A stretch of DNA of 64,000 nucleotides from Porphyra umbilicalis (GCA_002049455.2 KV918863.1:62001-126000); one strand, 5' to 3'. Shown: positions 9,992 to 20,825, numbered from the stretch's first letter. The notes: generated by a model from the sequence alone, not told the origin. Numbers and translations are program-made.

Positions 9992-11179
9992 ATGAAGGCG
10001 GCACCGAATTGCTCGGCTTCCCTCTCTGACCTGCTCGACGACCTTCTGCTGCTCGTGTTCAACCATATGTGCGCGTCTGACCGCATGGCGCTTGCAGACG
10101 TGTCAACAAGCTGGCGAACGGCCTGTGCCGTCGATGACCTGTACGCCACTGCGGCGGTGGCTGTGATGTCCAGCGCGGCGACGCCGACCGAGTGCAACGA
10201 GTTCGGGCGCACGAATTTGGGCCCCCCGGGTGGGGTTCGGCGGGATGGTCTGTTGCTCGGAGAGCTTCTCGTGCCGCAGGCTGCCATGGCCTCACAGGGC
10301 CGGCTTCTTCTCCTCTGCCTTCACGTTGCCACCAGCTTGAGCAAGTCGTACAATGCGCTCGACCTCGCCGCCCCGGCGCCCTACAACGCCGTCGGCTGGG
10401 CCGACACCCTTTCCCCATTTTCTCCGCAGCAGCTGGGACGCACACTTGTATGCGTGCGTATGCGCCATGAGGATGGCGTGACGGCGTGGGAGGCGCGACA
10501 AGTGTGGGGCATCCGCCTCGACACCGGATGGGTCGACGGTGCTGACCTTCACGGCGTCCACGTCGCGGGGAAGGACACGCCCGACGTTCTCTTCAACATC
10601 CGCGCGGCCCTACGAGCCGCGTTTCTCTCTGTCGGCGACGTCTTTTCGAGTGCTGGCGTGGCGCAATGCGCGTCTATGAGAGCAGTGCTGGCCGGCCTCC
10701 GCCGTCGGGCGTGGCGGGTGCTCGTCGTGCGACGACTGCTGCACAGCTACACAGGCAGTGGTAACGTGGCAACTCCTGCGGGACCGTCGGGGCGCCGCCC
10801 GTACCTCATCGAGTGGATGAGCATTGCCATGGGCGTAGAGAACTCGCCAATCTTGCAGTTCCTCGACGGCGCTCCGACAGTCGACAAGGCGCACGTCGCC
10901 GACCTAGTCTGCTTCCTTGCGGCCATTTATGACCAGGCGGCCATTTTTTGGCCCAAGATGGTGGAGCGTCGGGCCTGCATGCACTGTTCGCAGGTGGAGC
11001 GGCACGTCGTCCGCTTTGCGGTCTATGTTTTTGCCGTCGGGGATACTCGTGATGTGATTGTGGCGGAAGTGGCCGCTCACATGGCTTGCCTGGGTGTGGC
11101 CCTTGTGTGCACCTCGCTAGGGCGCCGCCGTGGTCCCGTGCCACTGCGCGGGCGCTGCGGAGCACCATTCTTATCCTGA
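9992..11179 (+). CDS. F-box domain protein
   Basis: A single-exon frame of 395 codons. Residues about 8-40 (LSDLLDDLLLLVFNHM, then a D-x5-L-x2-VS-x2-W spacing ending VSTSWRTAC) match the F-box, the segment that docks substrate-recognition subunits onto SKP1 in SCF ubiquitin ligases. The rest is an unclassified alpha/beta region with a possible zinc-binding CMHCS near the end and no recognisable LRR, kelch or WD repeats, so the substrate is unknown. The ATG at 9992 was chosen over an in-frame ATG at 9905 because it has a purine at -3 and sits just before the F-box. The open frame continues upstream into the copia 3' LTR, which is chance. Confidence 0.7.
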   Translation: MKAAPNCSASLSDLLDDLLLLVFNHMCASDRMALADVSTSWRTACAVDDLYATAAVAVMSSAATPTECNEFGRTNLGPPGGVRRDGLLLGELLVPQAAMASQGRLLLLCLHVATSLSKSYNALDLAAPAPYNAVGWADTLSPFSPQQLGRTLVCVRMRHEDGVTAWEARQVWGIRLDTGWVDGADLHGVHVAGKDTPDVLFNIRAALRAAFLSVGDVFSSAGVAQCASMRAVLAGLRRRAWRVLVVRRLLHSYTGSGNVATPAGPSGRRPYLIEWMSIAMGVENSPILQFLDGAPTVDKAHVADLVCFLAAIYDQAAIFWPKMVERRACMHCSQVERHVVRFAVYVFAVGDTRDVIVAEVAAHMACLGVALVCTSLGRRRGPVPLRGRCGAPFLS

Positions 11180-13343
11180 TGCAACAGTTTTGCCCGTGGC
11201 GATAGAACCTTCACGCTGTTGTCGTTGCTGACAGGGTGCGGCGAGAAAGGGCGCCCTCGGACGTCGGCCACGCACCGACGGCCAAGATTGACGTGGGCAG
11301 GGAGCACATAGGTGACGAATAGGGGGGCGAGCGTGTGGCGGGCGGGGTGGCATGCGTCGCGAGGTGCGTGCATTTGTGGAAAAAATAGGCGTGCACACAG
11401 GCGGGTCGCGCCAAGGTTCGCCCCGCGCCCAGAGGGACGACGCCTACGAATAGTGGCACCTCACCACCAGAACGTCACCCGTCGTGCCACCACCAGAACG
11501 TCACCAGTCGTGCATGAGCCTCCAATACCCCCCGGCATTCGCACCGACTACGGCGGCAACCGACAGCTGCCTGCCCATCCCTCCCCGCCGTGTGGCGCTC
11601 GCCGCCATGCAGGGCCACGTACACACCGCCCGGCCGGCGGGCCCATCCGGTGCCGCCCCACCCCCCCCCCCCCCCATCAACCCTGACGCGCGTCCTCTGC
11701 TTGGCAGCGGCAGCGCGGCGGACAGCCCCCTCCTCCCCCGACACCCCCCCCGGCGCCCGCCCCCCCCGCCTCTCTTCGGGGCCCTCTGGTCGACGGCGTT
11801 CCCCCCCCACCCCCGAGCGCCATTGCTCGCGCGAGCCCTCTGCTCCACTGCTGTGGCGCTCACCGCGGTGCACCCGCCGCCGGCAAGCGACAGAGGCACC
11901 GGCCACGCGGCCGGCGCGGCGGAGCGCCACTCCGATGCGGTCGTGCGGGTGGCTGAGGTGCCGCTCGCGGCCGTCGCCGCCGACGCGACGGCGTTGGGAG
12001 ATTTGATGACAGGCGACCGGGTTGGGGGCCTCGTCGCCACCGCCACGGGTGCTGGATGTGGTGGACCGGGAAGGGGCAGGATCCCGCGCACGCTCGCCAC
12101 CCTCCTTGGCGTGGGGACAGGCGCCCACGGGTGCATGTGGTGGCCACCCCCGCTCGTGGGCTGCGCCGTCTGCCTCCTGGCCGACGAATGACATCTCGCC
12201 GTCGCCGTCGGACCCCGTCAAGCGCCAGCGTGGCGCCCGACGCGCCCGCCCACCACGGCTCCGACGCCTGCAGCGGCCGACGGAACGGCAGCGGCGAAGA
12301 CGAACTCGCGGGCCCGCGCGTCCCCCATGCCGCGGTTGCCCGGCGCGCCGCCGCCATCGACCAACCGGAGCCGCTCCAGCTTTTCGGACGAGACAAGCGC
12401 TTCGGCCGACCACAGCCAAATGCCCTCGGTCAGCGCGCTCCGCTCGAGCGAGGCGTGGAGCGTCGCGCCACCGCCACAGGCCGCCGCCATTGCCGTTGCA
12501 GCCGTACGACGCCGCCCCGCTCGAGCGTGGCGTGGAGCAACGCGCCAACGCCACAGGCCGCCGCCATTGCCGTTGCAGCCGTACGACGCCGCCCCGCTGG
12601 AGCGTGGCGTGGAGCAACGCGCCAACGCCACAGGCCGCCGCCGTTGCCGCTGCAGCCGTACGACGCCGCCCTGCTCGAGCGTGGCGTGGAGCGTCGCGCC
12701 ACCGCCACAGGCCGCCGCCGTTGCCGCTGCAGCCGTGCGACGCCGCCCCCGCTGCCGTCCGCCAAAGCCGCCCCTGCCGTTGCCGTCGTCCGCTGCCGTC
12801 CACAGCTGCAGTTGTCCAACGCTGCCGCTGTCCGCCGCTGCAGCTACCGCCTACGCCTCCACTGCCGCCGCCGCCGTTGCCGTTACCCCTGACGGCCGCA
12901 GACAGCCGTTCCACATCTGAAACGCAGCTGCGGGACGATCTGTCCCACTGCCACATCCGTGGCGACCGTGGCTGCTCCTTTCCCACCCCCCTCGGCGGGG
13001 ATGAGAGTGACGGCGCCGCAGGTTGTGTCGGACGCGTCGCCGCCAGCGCCAGCGCCGCCGCTTCTCGTTCTCGCGATGGGAACGTGGCCACGCCCGCCGC
13101 CAGGACACGTCCCCCCCCCCCTCCCCCCCCCACCACCCATCGATGCACCTCACGCAGAGCCTCGCGGCGCGTCCGGTGCCACATGCAGCGGGCGCGAGAA
13201 CACGGTGCACGACCGCGGACGGTGGCTGCGAAGACGAGGAGACAGCTCAAGATGGCTTGAGGTTCAAGGGTAAAAGCCTTGCACAGCTTCCCCTCCAGCC
13301 TCGTGCTTCCTTGCACACGCCGATGCACACACGATGAGGTCAC
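11180..13343. other. GC-rich tract without a supported gene
   Basis: Long frames are open on both strands (up to about 620 codons on the minus strand), but they read as Arg/Ala/Gly/Pro low complexity and follow the repeat structure, so I call none. It contains several C-runs and the 77-bp minisatellite listed separately. Confidence 0.5.
12442..12749 (+). repeat. 77-bp minisatellite, four tandem units
   Basis: Units start at 12442, 12519, 12596 and 12673, each exactly 77 bp on and beginning GCTCGAGCG or GCTGGAGCG. Each carries GGCGTGGAGC, CCACAGGCCGCCGCC and GCAGCCGTACGACGCCGCC. Because 77 is not a multiple of 3, successive units are read in different frames, which argues against coding. Confidence 0.9.
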
Positions 13344-13360
13344 ACGATCCCTTCAGGAAT

Positions 13361-14146
13361 TTAGCGGTCCACGAACGCCAACTGCTCATTGGCTGTCCGT
13401 TCGCGCAAATTGCTGACAGCACGTTTGCAACCGTCCCGCATGAGAAACGGAAGGGGGTCCATTTTTTGTGGAAGTGCCATATCCCGGCCGGAGCATGTCC
13501 CGATCGTGCAAGGGGCTGTAAAAGGTCGATCGAATAGTGGCCATGATCGTGCAATCAAGGCTTTTGCAAGCCCAGACGTGGCGATCATATGGATACTGTT
13601 ATGTGTGACTTCCGCAAGGTGGGCATGGATGGAGACTGACTGTATCCCCCTTGGGCGAGGCCACTCGTCGATCGGAAACGTGCCACGACTACAACAGCCT
13701 GTGGCAGAGAAGGCCATCAACACCGCGCGCATCTGCTCGACATGCCTGTCAAAATGCCCGGGTTTCTGCGGGGAAAAAGACACCGTGTGAAGGGGGGGTG
13801 AGGGTATGTTGGAGGCAAACTCCAACCAGGGAACCTTGCCGGTAAGACCCACTGTACTGCTGGACACACCATCCAACAGGCGCCACGTGCGCTGCCTCGT
13901 CAGCAAGCATGATGCGGTCCTGATCTAGCCGACAGCCAATACCTTTAAAGATTCGGTCCACCCTTTGCGCCAATCAACGTTTGCCATCCGGGGGTAAAAC
14001 GCCACGTGTTCCGACTGCAGCATAGAAGCTTCGCTAATAAATTCTGCCCCTTCCCTCGCCACTTCTTGGGACCAAAGCCAGGGACCCATTCCCACCGTGC
14101 TTGTGCGATCCCGTGTCTTCGACGTCTTTCTGAGGGCCACCCTCAC
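13361..14146 (-). pseudogene. Relic of an unrecognised gene, possibly a sugar-nucleotide glycosyltransferase
   Basis: On the minus strand three frames follow each other with protein-like, non-repetitive sequence. At 14146-13925 a segment contains GPWLWSQEV and HVAFYPRMANVDWRKGW. At 13973-13749 one contains DEAAHVAPVGWCVQQYSGSY. At 13906-13361 another contains FLMRDGCKRAVSNLRERTAN. The order GP-x-W-S ... FYP ... aromatic-rich end loosely resembles the C-terminal part of OCH1/DXD-type glycosyltransferases, but no DXD is visible and the match is weak. Frame changes without splice signals mark it as broken. The family could be wrong. Confidence 0.3.
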
Positions 14147-14214
14147 GCCTTCAGCTCCTCGTCGCCCTCTGGCCGTGCTCCATCCCCGCCGCCCTCGACT
14201 TTCACCACACCGCC

Positions 14215-14250
14215 ATGGCGCCCAAGGTTGCTCTCATTACGGGCACCAAT
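14215..14250 (+). pseudogene. First 12 codons of a short-chain dehydrogenase, cut off from the rest
   Basis: ATG at 14215 reads MAPKVALITGTN and then stops matching. This is the beta1 strand and the start of the cofactor-binding TGxxxGxG motif of classical short-chain dehydrogenases. The missing continuation, TGIGLAISVKLYQVG, is found at about 19225, so about 4.97 kb lies in the middle of the dinucleotide-binding motif. GTTGAG follows directly and could act as a splice donor, but no AG acceptor exists at the other junction. Confidence 0.8.
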
Positions 14251-14260
14251 GTTGAGAGTT

Positions 14261-16530
14261 CTAAAACCAACTACGCCTCATGACCGGTGTGACTGGCCTG
14301 GGGAGCCCAAACACCACCGACCCCGACACGCGGAGCGCCGCCAAGGATTGCACTTGGAAGCGGTCGCGGGAGCGCGTCCACAACCACTCGCGCCCAATCA
14401 CAAACGTGCGGTCAATGGTCGACGCGAAGCGGTTCGACTTCAGCGGCACGTGCGTGACGCGTCCCGCCTCGGTGATGACCGCGTCGCCGAGGCGCAAGAC
14501 GACCGCGCCGCGAAACGCGTCGCGGCCATACGAGGTGACGGGCAGCACCGCGAGGCGGCGGGGCTCCCAGTAGAGGAACGCCCGGTGGTCCCACTGCACC
14601 GATGAGGAGGACGCAAAGTCCGGCTCGGCCCACGTGGCGAGCTCCCGCGGCGCCCGCACGTCCGACACGTCAAAGAGGGTGACCTTGACGCCCGTCGTGC
14701 GGCCCGTCTCGGTCGCGTCTTGGCCAACGCCGAGCAGCCGGCCGGGGCCGACTGGGTGGAGGTAGGAGGAAAAGCCGGGGATTTTCAGCTCCCCCGTCGC
14801 GACCATGTCGGTCAGGGAGATGATGTAGAGCGGGTCGACTTGGCGGAACGTCACCACGTAAGCGGCGGCGCCAATGTACCGAACCGCGTAGATGCGCTCG
14901 CCGCGGCCGAGGTTACCGACCTTGCCGACTTCGGTCAGCGGCGACGGGCCGCTGGCGGGTGCCCCCGCCGCCCGCCGCAGCGCCGTAATCTCCGACACGC
15001 TTGTGTTGCGGGAGCGCCACCAGGGCGCGCCGAGCGTCGTGGCCACGTAAAAGGTGCCATTGTTCTCGTGCATCGAAAACTGGTTGAGCACCGACCCGCC
15101 AACGACGCCGCTGCCGCGGTACGTCGCGCCCTCCGTCCCATTGTCGACGTCAAACTGGTGGATGGACGTGTTGAATCTCGGGCCGTCATCGTCGGGCGTC
15201 GGCGCCGGCTCGGACGTGGTAGTCCGCCCGCCGTTCCCGGGGCGGACGAAAATGGGAATGGGCCGCACCACCTCCCGGTAGTTGGTTGTGGCCACATACA
15301 CCGAGCCGATGCTCGAGTAGACGGTGTTGCCGCCCGCAAAGATGGCCGTACCCGACCCGAGCGACGACGACGGCGCGTCCGCGTCAAGCGGCAGCGTCAC
15401 GATGGAGAGGACGTCGTAGCCCGCAAACGCCGCCGGCCGGTACGTGCGGGTGCACGACGCCACGTAGCCAGTGGTGATCCCCCCGCGGGTATCCCCCGCC
15501 GGCTCGGTGCGGAAGCGCGGGAACCAATCCTCGAGCGTGGTGGCCCTGACGAGGGCCTTGTTGACCTCCTCGGCCTGCGCTTCCGACAGACCAACGACGT
15601 GGCGGCCGGGGCGGGGGCGGTCGCCGGGCGACCGAAACGGCAAGTTCCTCCCCGATGGCGGGGACGCGGCGAGGACGAGGCGCGCGACCCCCCCCACGGA
15701 GCGGGAGCTGACGTACCGCCCCTGCAGGCGGGTGGTCGAGAGGAGCTTGGGCGCCCGCCGGTCGCTCGCGTCGACGACCCACACGACCGTCAGCTGCCCG
15801 CGCGTCGGCCGCGGCTCGCGTGTCGGGATGGCCCCCGGCGGGAGCTGCACCACGTCCGAGCGGACCGCGGCGCCCGCGCCGTCGGCAATGACCACCCGCG
15901 GCGGCGGCACATCCGGCTGCCGCGACGGCGACGGGGTTGGCGTGGGCGCGAGCACCCCCCACCCCCGCCCGATAATCAGCAGCCGCCCGCCCGCGCCGAG
16001 GAGCATCTCTGTCGGCGACAAGCGGCCTCCGAGGGCCAAGACGCCCGTCTCGACGCCGTCCCCCCCCCCCGCCGCAGTCGCCACCACCCGCAGCGTCGAG
16101 TCGACGAGCGTATACACCGACGCGCCGTCCGTCTTGACGACATCCGCTTCGGCCACGCCCTCGACTTGGGCGTTGGTGTCGGAAAAGTCGACGCCCGCCT
16201 TCCCGCCGCCACCGCCGCCGTCATCCGCCGATTCGACGACGGAGGCACTGGCGGCAGCGCCCGGAAAGCCGCCGAAGACGCCGCGGGGCAGCCGCCCGGG
16301 GCTGCGCCCAAACCCGTACGGGCCGACGCGGGCGACCGCCTCGCCGCGGATATAGTCGAGGAGGGCCGAGCAGGAGGGGAAGGGCGCGAGGCCCCCGCCG
16401 TCGGCGGCGGGGGGGGGGCGACGGCGGTGGCGGGGGTAGCCGCCAGGGCGGCGGCGGCAACAGCGGCGGCGGCAATGGCAGCGGCGGCTGCCGCCACCGT
16501 CCGTGACGGGGACGCGGACGGGGGTGCCAT
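14261..16530 (-). CDS. Beta-propeller domain protein (PF09826 type), probably secreted; frameshift at a G-run
   Basis: A minus-strand frame ends at TAG 14261-14263 and carries the family signature VEGVAEADVVKTDG followed by propeller blades: GRYVSSRSVGG, TYRPAAFAGYDVLSIVTLP, NQFSMHENNGTFYVATT, GERIYAVRYIGAAAYVVTF, and a final FLYWEPRRLAVLPVTSYG. The family is mainly bacterial and archaeal, usually exported, function unknown. In this frame there is no good ATG before the domain. An ATG at 16530 in the neighbouring frame begins MAPPSASPSRTVAAAAAAIA, a hydrophobic signal-peptide-like start. The two frames meet at a run of ten G (16409-16418), so one base gained or lost there would join them. The last codon is 10 bp from the broken dehydrogenase exon on the other strand. 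Confidence 0.7.
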
Positions 16531-17570
16531 GGCGTCGACGCGCCTCCACTGGCGGGGAGGGGGTGGGGGGGGTGGGGCGGAGGGGAAGGCGCGGATGGGG
16601 GGGGGCGGGGAGGGGGGAGAACAACACCGTCACGTGTAGAAATAGCCGGGCGCGCGTCGGGGGCAGGGGGGCTGGAGGGGGGGGGACACCAGTGGGGCAC
16701 ACTGCCAGCAGGTCACCCCGGCGGTGCAGCGTCGCCGTCGACGCGGCCGCCGAGCGACGACGGCGGCCGACGCGCCCGCAGACGCACCGCCCTTTTCACG
16801 GCCACGCCGCCCGGCACGGAGCCGCCGCACCGCCGCTGCGGCGGTGGCCGGCCGGCCGGCCGCCCGCGTCGCGTCGGCAGACGGCGTCCAGTGTCCGCGG
16901 CTCACTCGGCTCCCGCCGGCGGGGGCCCACCGCGCCGCCGCCAGGCACGCGCGGCGGCCGGCCGGGCCGCCCCCGCTGTCCGCGACGGCGCCGTCGGGCG
17001 CTCGCGCCGTCGCACACTCTGCCCCTGCGTCAGTCGCGACCCGGCGCGGCAGGCGCGGCGGGGCGCCGCCCCCCCCCCCAGGCGGGCGGGGGGCAGACCG
17101 TCCCCTCCGTGCGTGACGCGCGCGCCAGGCGCCTTGTTGGCCGCCAGCAAAAAGACGGCAGCGACGCGGACACGACGCGCGCCACACTCGGCGGCGCGGC
17201 GGTGCGAGCGAGATGGGAGATATGCGTCGCTGTTAGGGTAGTTGCGGCGTAAAGTACGTACGAGCTCGGTGGGGGGACACGTCGGCCCATCGATACCCGC
17301 CATTCTGTCGACAGCGGGAATCCGTAACGCCACGATCTCGGACGGTGCGGGGTTTGCAGGTGGTGGAGTTGCGCTTCCAATGATGATCACTGCGCCTGCC
17401 GCTTCGATGGGAAATGGTGCTGCGCAAAATAAAGTACGAGTGCGTACCTTGGAATCGTGAAGGCGATCGCTAATACCACTAACGCTGGTGTGTGTCTTCG
17501 TGTCGCGTGCGACGGGCGTCCCCGACTGGGCGGCCGTCGCCGCAACGGGGAGGGGGCGAGCGGCAGGGGC
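16531..17570. other. GC-rich intergenic tract, no gene seen
   Basis: G-runs and GC-rich low complexity upstream of the beta-propeller gene. The frames that are open here are Arg/Pro-rich and unconvincing. Confidence 0.4.
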
Positions 17571-18011
17571 ATGGTCAGGGAGACGGGGTGCGCGGGGGGG
17601 GTTCCTCCGCCGCCCCCACCCCGCGGTCACCGCCGTGGCGGAGGTGTCCGCTGCCACCGCCGCCGCGGCGGACCTGTCGTGGCCGCCCGTGACGGCGGGG
17701 GGGGACGCCCTCGGCGCCACGCTGGCGAGGGCGTGCGCGGGCGCTTTCGAGGCTGCCCCCGTCGACGGCGGCACCACGGCCGCGTTGCTCTCCGTGCTCG
17801 CGGCCGCCGTGGCGGGCGGCGCGTCGCCGGCGGTGCCCGCCGCCGGCGACCACCTCGCTGCCCTCACCGCTGTCGCGTCTGCCATTGGCACGCATTCCGC
17901 CGCCAACCCGTGGGTACGGATCGAAGTGGTCGCCCGGGGGGGGTGCCGTCACTCACCGCCGTGCTCGTCGCCCTGCCACTGCCGCCGCCCGCCGACGGCG
18001 CAGCGTCGCGC

Positions 18012-18061
<50 letters not shown>

Positions 18062-18362
18062 ACCGGCGCCGCAGACGTCGCCGCTGGTGCTCACTGCTCC
18101 GGCGGCGGTGGCGGCCGCCCTTCGCGTCGCCGCCCGCAGCAGCGAAGCTGCCAAAGCCGCCGGCGACGCGCCACTCCCCGCCGACGGCGGAGGGCGGTCC
18201 GGGCTGGACGTGGTTGGGGGTGCGCCGGCGGCGGTCGCCGCGGCCGCGGCGGCGGCGGGCGGTGCCGTGGTGGGCGCGCGCCCCGTTGCGCTCGCCGCCA
18301 CCCCAATGGTGTGGTCCCTCCTCACCGCCGACTACTGTGCTTGCGGGTGTCCTCTGACGTGA
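17571..18362 (+). CDS. Hypothetical Ala/Pro-rich protein, frames joined across two G-runs
   Basis: From an ATG at 17571 (MVRETGCAGG) the protein-like signal moves frame at an 8-G run (17594-17601) into AEVSAATAAAADLSWPPVT... and moves back at a second 8-G run (17936-17943) into VPSLTAVLVALPLPPPADG, a run of about 18 prolines, and an Ala-rich end stopping at 18362. The coding-like stretches stop exactly at homopolymers, which suggests indels (real or sequencing). No family is recognised, and chance is possible in DNA this GC-rich. Confidence 0.3.
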
Positions 18363-18789
18363 CCTCCCGCGAGTACGCGACGACGGCCAAAGCGTCCGCC
18401 TCTCCGGCCAGCCGCTCGAACAAGGCCTGCGCCCTCAATGCAGTAGCCCTCAATTGAGAGCTGCGCACGGACGCGGGTCCATCCGCAGCAGACACCAGCC
18501 GGGGGCGCCGCCACAACTCGGCGTCCCTGGCGGCGTCGTCGGGCCGCGTCTGTCGTTCGAAGCGCGGCAACGCCGCCGGTGCCGCCGCCGTACCAGGCGC
18601 CGGCGACGCCGCCGCAGGTGCCGACGGACCGGGAGACGGGGACGCTGCCGCCGCCGTTGCCGCCGCCGCACCAGGCGCCGGCGACGCCGCCACAGACGCG
18701 GGCGCACCGGGGTGCCCTATGGGAACAGATGCAGGATAAAACCCGGATATCCCAGGATCTGGGGACTCTGCCGCAAGAAAGGAGCAGTC

Positions 18790-19218
18790 ACCGCGGGTGC
18801 TGTGTAACTTTCGACGTGTCCGGGGAATGGGCCTGTTTCCATTCCCCACCGGGGGAAGTCTGCGAGGATTCGGGTTCCGCCGGAGATCATTTCACCGGCG
18901 GCACCCGCTGCTCCGAGCCGCAGCGCTCTCTGTAGCCACACAGAAGCGCCGCCCCGATCCGTCCCCAGCTCCCTTAAGGAGCCGCCGCCCGCGGCTCCCT
19001 CCTGGTCCCCCGGCTCCCCACGTCCGCTGTTTTTCTGCTGCCCACCGTCCCACCCTGGAGCCCGCACTCCGTGCCCGACCACTGTTTTTCTCGATTTCGA
19101 GGGGGCCTCTTCTTGAGTGGGTCAATTTCTTTTCCGGACTGTTCTGGTCCATTTTTTCGTCTGCAGCTCGACTAATAAATAGAAACGTCACATGGCACAC
19201 GCGGGCTCTCTCTCTCTT
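18790..19218 (+). repeat. Dispersed repeat, possibly a transposon terminus, abutting the dehydrogenase relic
   Basis: Its first part (GGGGAATGGGCCTGTTTCCATTC onward, to CCCCACGTCCGCTGTTTTTC) matches 45180-45515. Its last part (TTTTTTCGTCTGCAGCTC, then CGCGGGCTCTCTCTC) matches 51700-51770. Similarity ends where the dehydrogenase sequence resumes, so 19218 is close to the true end of the inserted DNA. It has no coding capacity and the class is unknown. Confidence 0.6.
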
Positions 19219-20210
19219 GGTAACAAACACCGGCATCGGCTTGGCCATTTCCGTCAAGCTGTACCAAGTCGGCTTCATCACCTACGCGTCGATGAGCTCC
19301 CTCGCAAAGGCCGACGAGCTGCAAAAGGCGGCCGCGACTGCGGGCGTCTTGGATCGCCTCAAAGTCATTGAGATGGACGTGGGCGATGACGCGTCGGTCA
19401 CCACCGCCGTCAAGGCGGTGCTTGCCGACACGGGCAACGCCATCGACGTGGTCATCTCCAATGCTGGGTACATTGACACTAACCACTCCCGGTAAAAACG
19501 ACCACTCCCAGTATCATAACACCTCCCAGTAACCACTCCCAGTAACCACTACCAGATATCGGCAGGATTAAGCCGGCTTCGCACCACGGTGTCAGCAATC
19601 GTGAGGGACGACCCAGACCGACCCTGAGCCCGCCCGAGACGGTGACCATCCGCGCCGTGGCCGCCAACCTCAACGTCAACCTCTACGGCACCGTGCAGTT
19701 GTCCAACGCGGTGTTGCCAGCCATGCGAGCGGCAGGGGGCGGGCGCTTTATTGCCACCTCCTCCCTGGCTGGCCTTCTCGGCTTACCGATGCTGCCCTTG
19801 TACGCGGCGACAAGTTTGCGCTGGAAGGGTACATGGAGAGTATGGCGGCGTCCTACACGGGGATTAGCATCCACTTTTCCATTGTCGCTCCGGGGCCCGT
19901 TGCCTCGGCGGTGGTTGCCAATGTGGCAGAGCCGAACGAGGCGGCGCCCGAGGAGCTCCGCCCCGCCGTTGAAGCCTTCCAGCTCTTTATGGGCGACCTG
20001 GTTGCCAACGTGCAGAGCCCAGACAATTGCGCCGAGTACTTCATCAAGGCCGCGACGGACGAGCGCCCGCAGCTGCGCTATGACCAACAAGCGGATCCAC
20101 CCAAAGATCCGCTCCAAGTTTGTCGACTTAACGGGCAAGGAGACGCTCGAGGCGCGGAAGTCGATGGTCTCCCCGCGGGCCGAGACGTCAACGTGACGTC
20201 TCGGACCTGA
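19219..20210 (+). pseudogene. Short-chain dehydrogenase/reductase, main part, decayed
   Basis: It resumes the cofactor motif as NTGIGLAISVKLYQVGF, then VIEMDVGDDASV and the structural ISNAGY. About 150 bp of foreign-looking sequence with short repeats (19489-19640) interrupts before TVTIRAVAANLNVNLYGTV. The catalytic Ser is in TSSLAG, and Tyr is in LYAAT. The frame slips by one base just before the catalytic Lys (the YxxxK motif is intact in DNA only after correcting one base, near 19812). A second slip near 20085 precedes IHPKIRSKFVDLTGKE. Known family role: NAD(P)-dependent oxidation or reduction of alcohols and carbonyls; substrate unknown. The long insertion and two slips make it a pseudogene. 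Confidence 0.85.
19489..19556 (+). repeat. Short tandem repeat, CCACTCCCAGTAA-like, about five units
   Basis: Degenerate units of 13-19 bp (ACCACTCCCGGTAA, CCACTCCCAGTATC, CACCTCCCAGTA, ACCACTCCCAGTA, ACCACTACCAG) lie within the dehydrogenase relic directly after NAGYIDTN. This could be the remnant of an intron, since GTAAAA follows the coding part, but no acceptor fits cleanly. Confidence 0.7.
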
Positions 20211-20695
20211 CTTTGAGGAGGGGGAGCCATGGCACATTGTGCAGGTTGAGCCGTGGGACCCGGGGCTGGGGCCCAGCTAGGAGCTGGGGAGAGAGGTGGG
20301 GGACTGCCAATCAACATGTACAGTAGTTTGCTCAAGAATCACTGGCTGTGCACAGCGTCAGGAGTGCAGGTGATGATGCCCAACCCACCGTCGCGACGGA
20401 TACGCTGGCGGGCGGCTCGACCCGCGGGGGCGCATCGCAGACGCAGCCCCGCCGCCGTTGCCACCGCCGCCGCCGACGGCCCGTCGTCGAGGGCGGCGAC
20501 GGCGCCCCCCAGACACCGCCCGACGGCGGCGGGCGAGGCGCTCCTCCGCGGGGAGGAGCGCGACGCGCGAGCCGACGGCCAAAGCGGCAAACACCACAAA
20601 AGGAGGGCCCTCCTCGCCGATCGCCAAGGACACGACTCTGTCGTCCTCGGCATCGATGCGCCATCTGCTCGTTTGGCCTCTGAGAATGGAAGCTA
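20211..20695. other. Intergenic, no supported gene
   Basis: Short Arg/Ala-rich frames exist on both strands. A minus-strand frame beginning MSLAIGEEGPPFVVFAALAV is hydrophobic at its start, but it degenerates at once and I do not call it. Confidence 0.4.
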
Positions 20696-20825
20696 CAGTG
20701 CGTTCTCGTTATAAGAGAATCATTTACAACAGAATATGGGTCGCGAGTCTTCCATTCCAGTCCGTGTAGGCCACTTTTATTGATATTCAGCTGAATCAGC
20801 TGTCTCTTATGACGAGAACGCACTG
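20696..20825 (+). mobile_element. 130-bp MITE with TA target duplication
   Basis: The left end starts CAGTGCGTTCTCGTTATAAG and the right end is its reverse complement with one mismatch in 23 bases. TA flanks both sides (20694-20695 and 20826-20827). CAGT-starting inverted repeats plus TA duplication are typical of Tc1/mariner-derived MITEs. It has no coding capacity. Confidence 0.9.

Noticed and set aside
11475-13343. 622-codon minus-strand ORF
   Set aside because: Low-complexity translation over a 77-bp minisatellite and C-runs; the opposite strand is equally open over much of the length.
14251-19218. Reading this interval as a normal intron of the dehydrogenase gene
   Set aside because: A GT donor exists, but the resumed coding sequence is not preceded by AG; the right edge coincides with a dispersed repeat, and the gene has other disabling changes.
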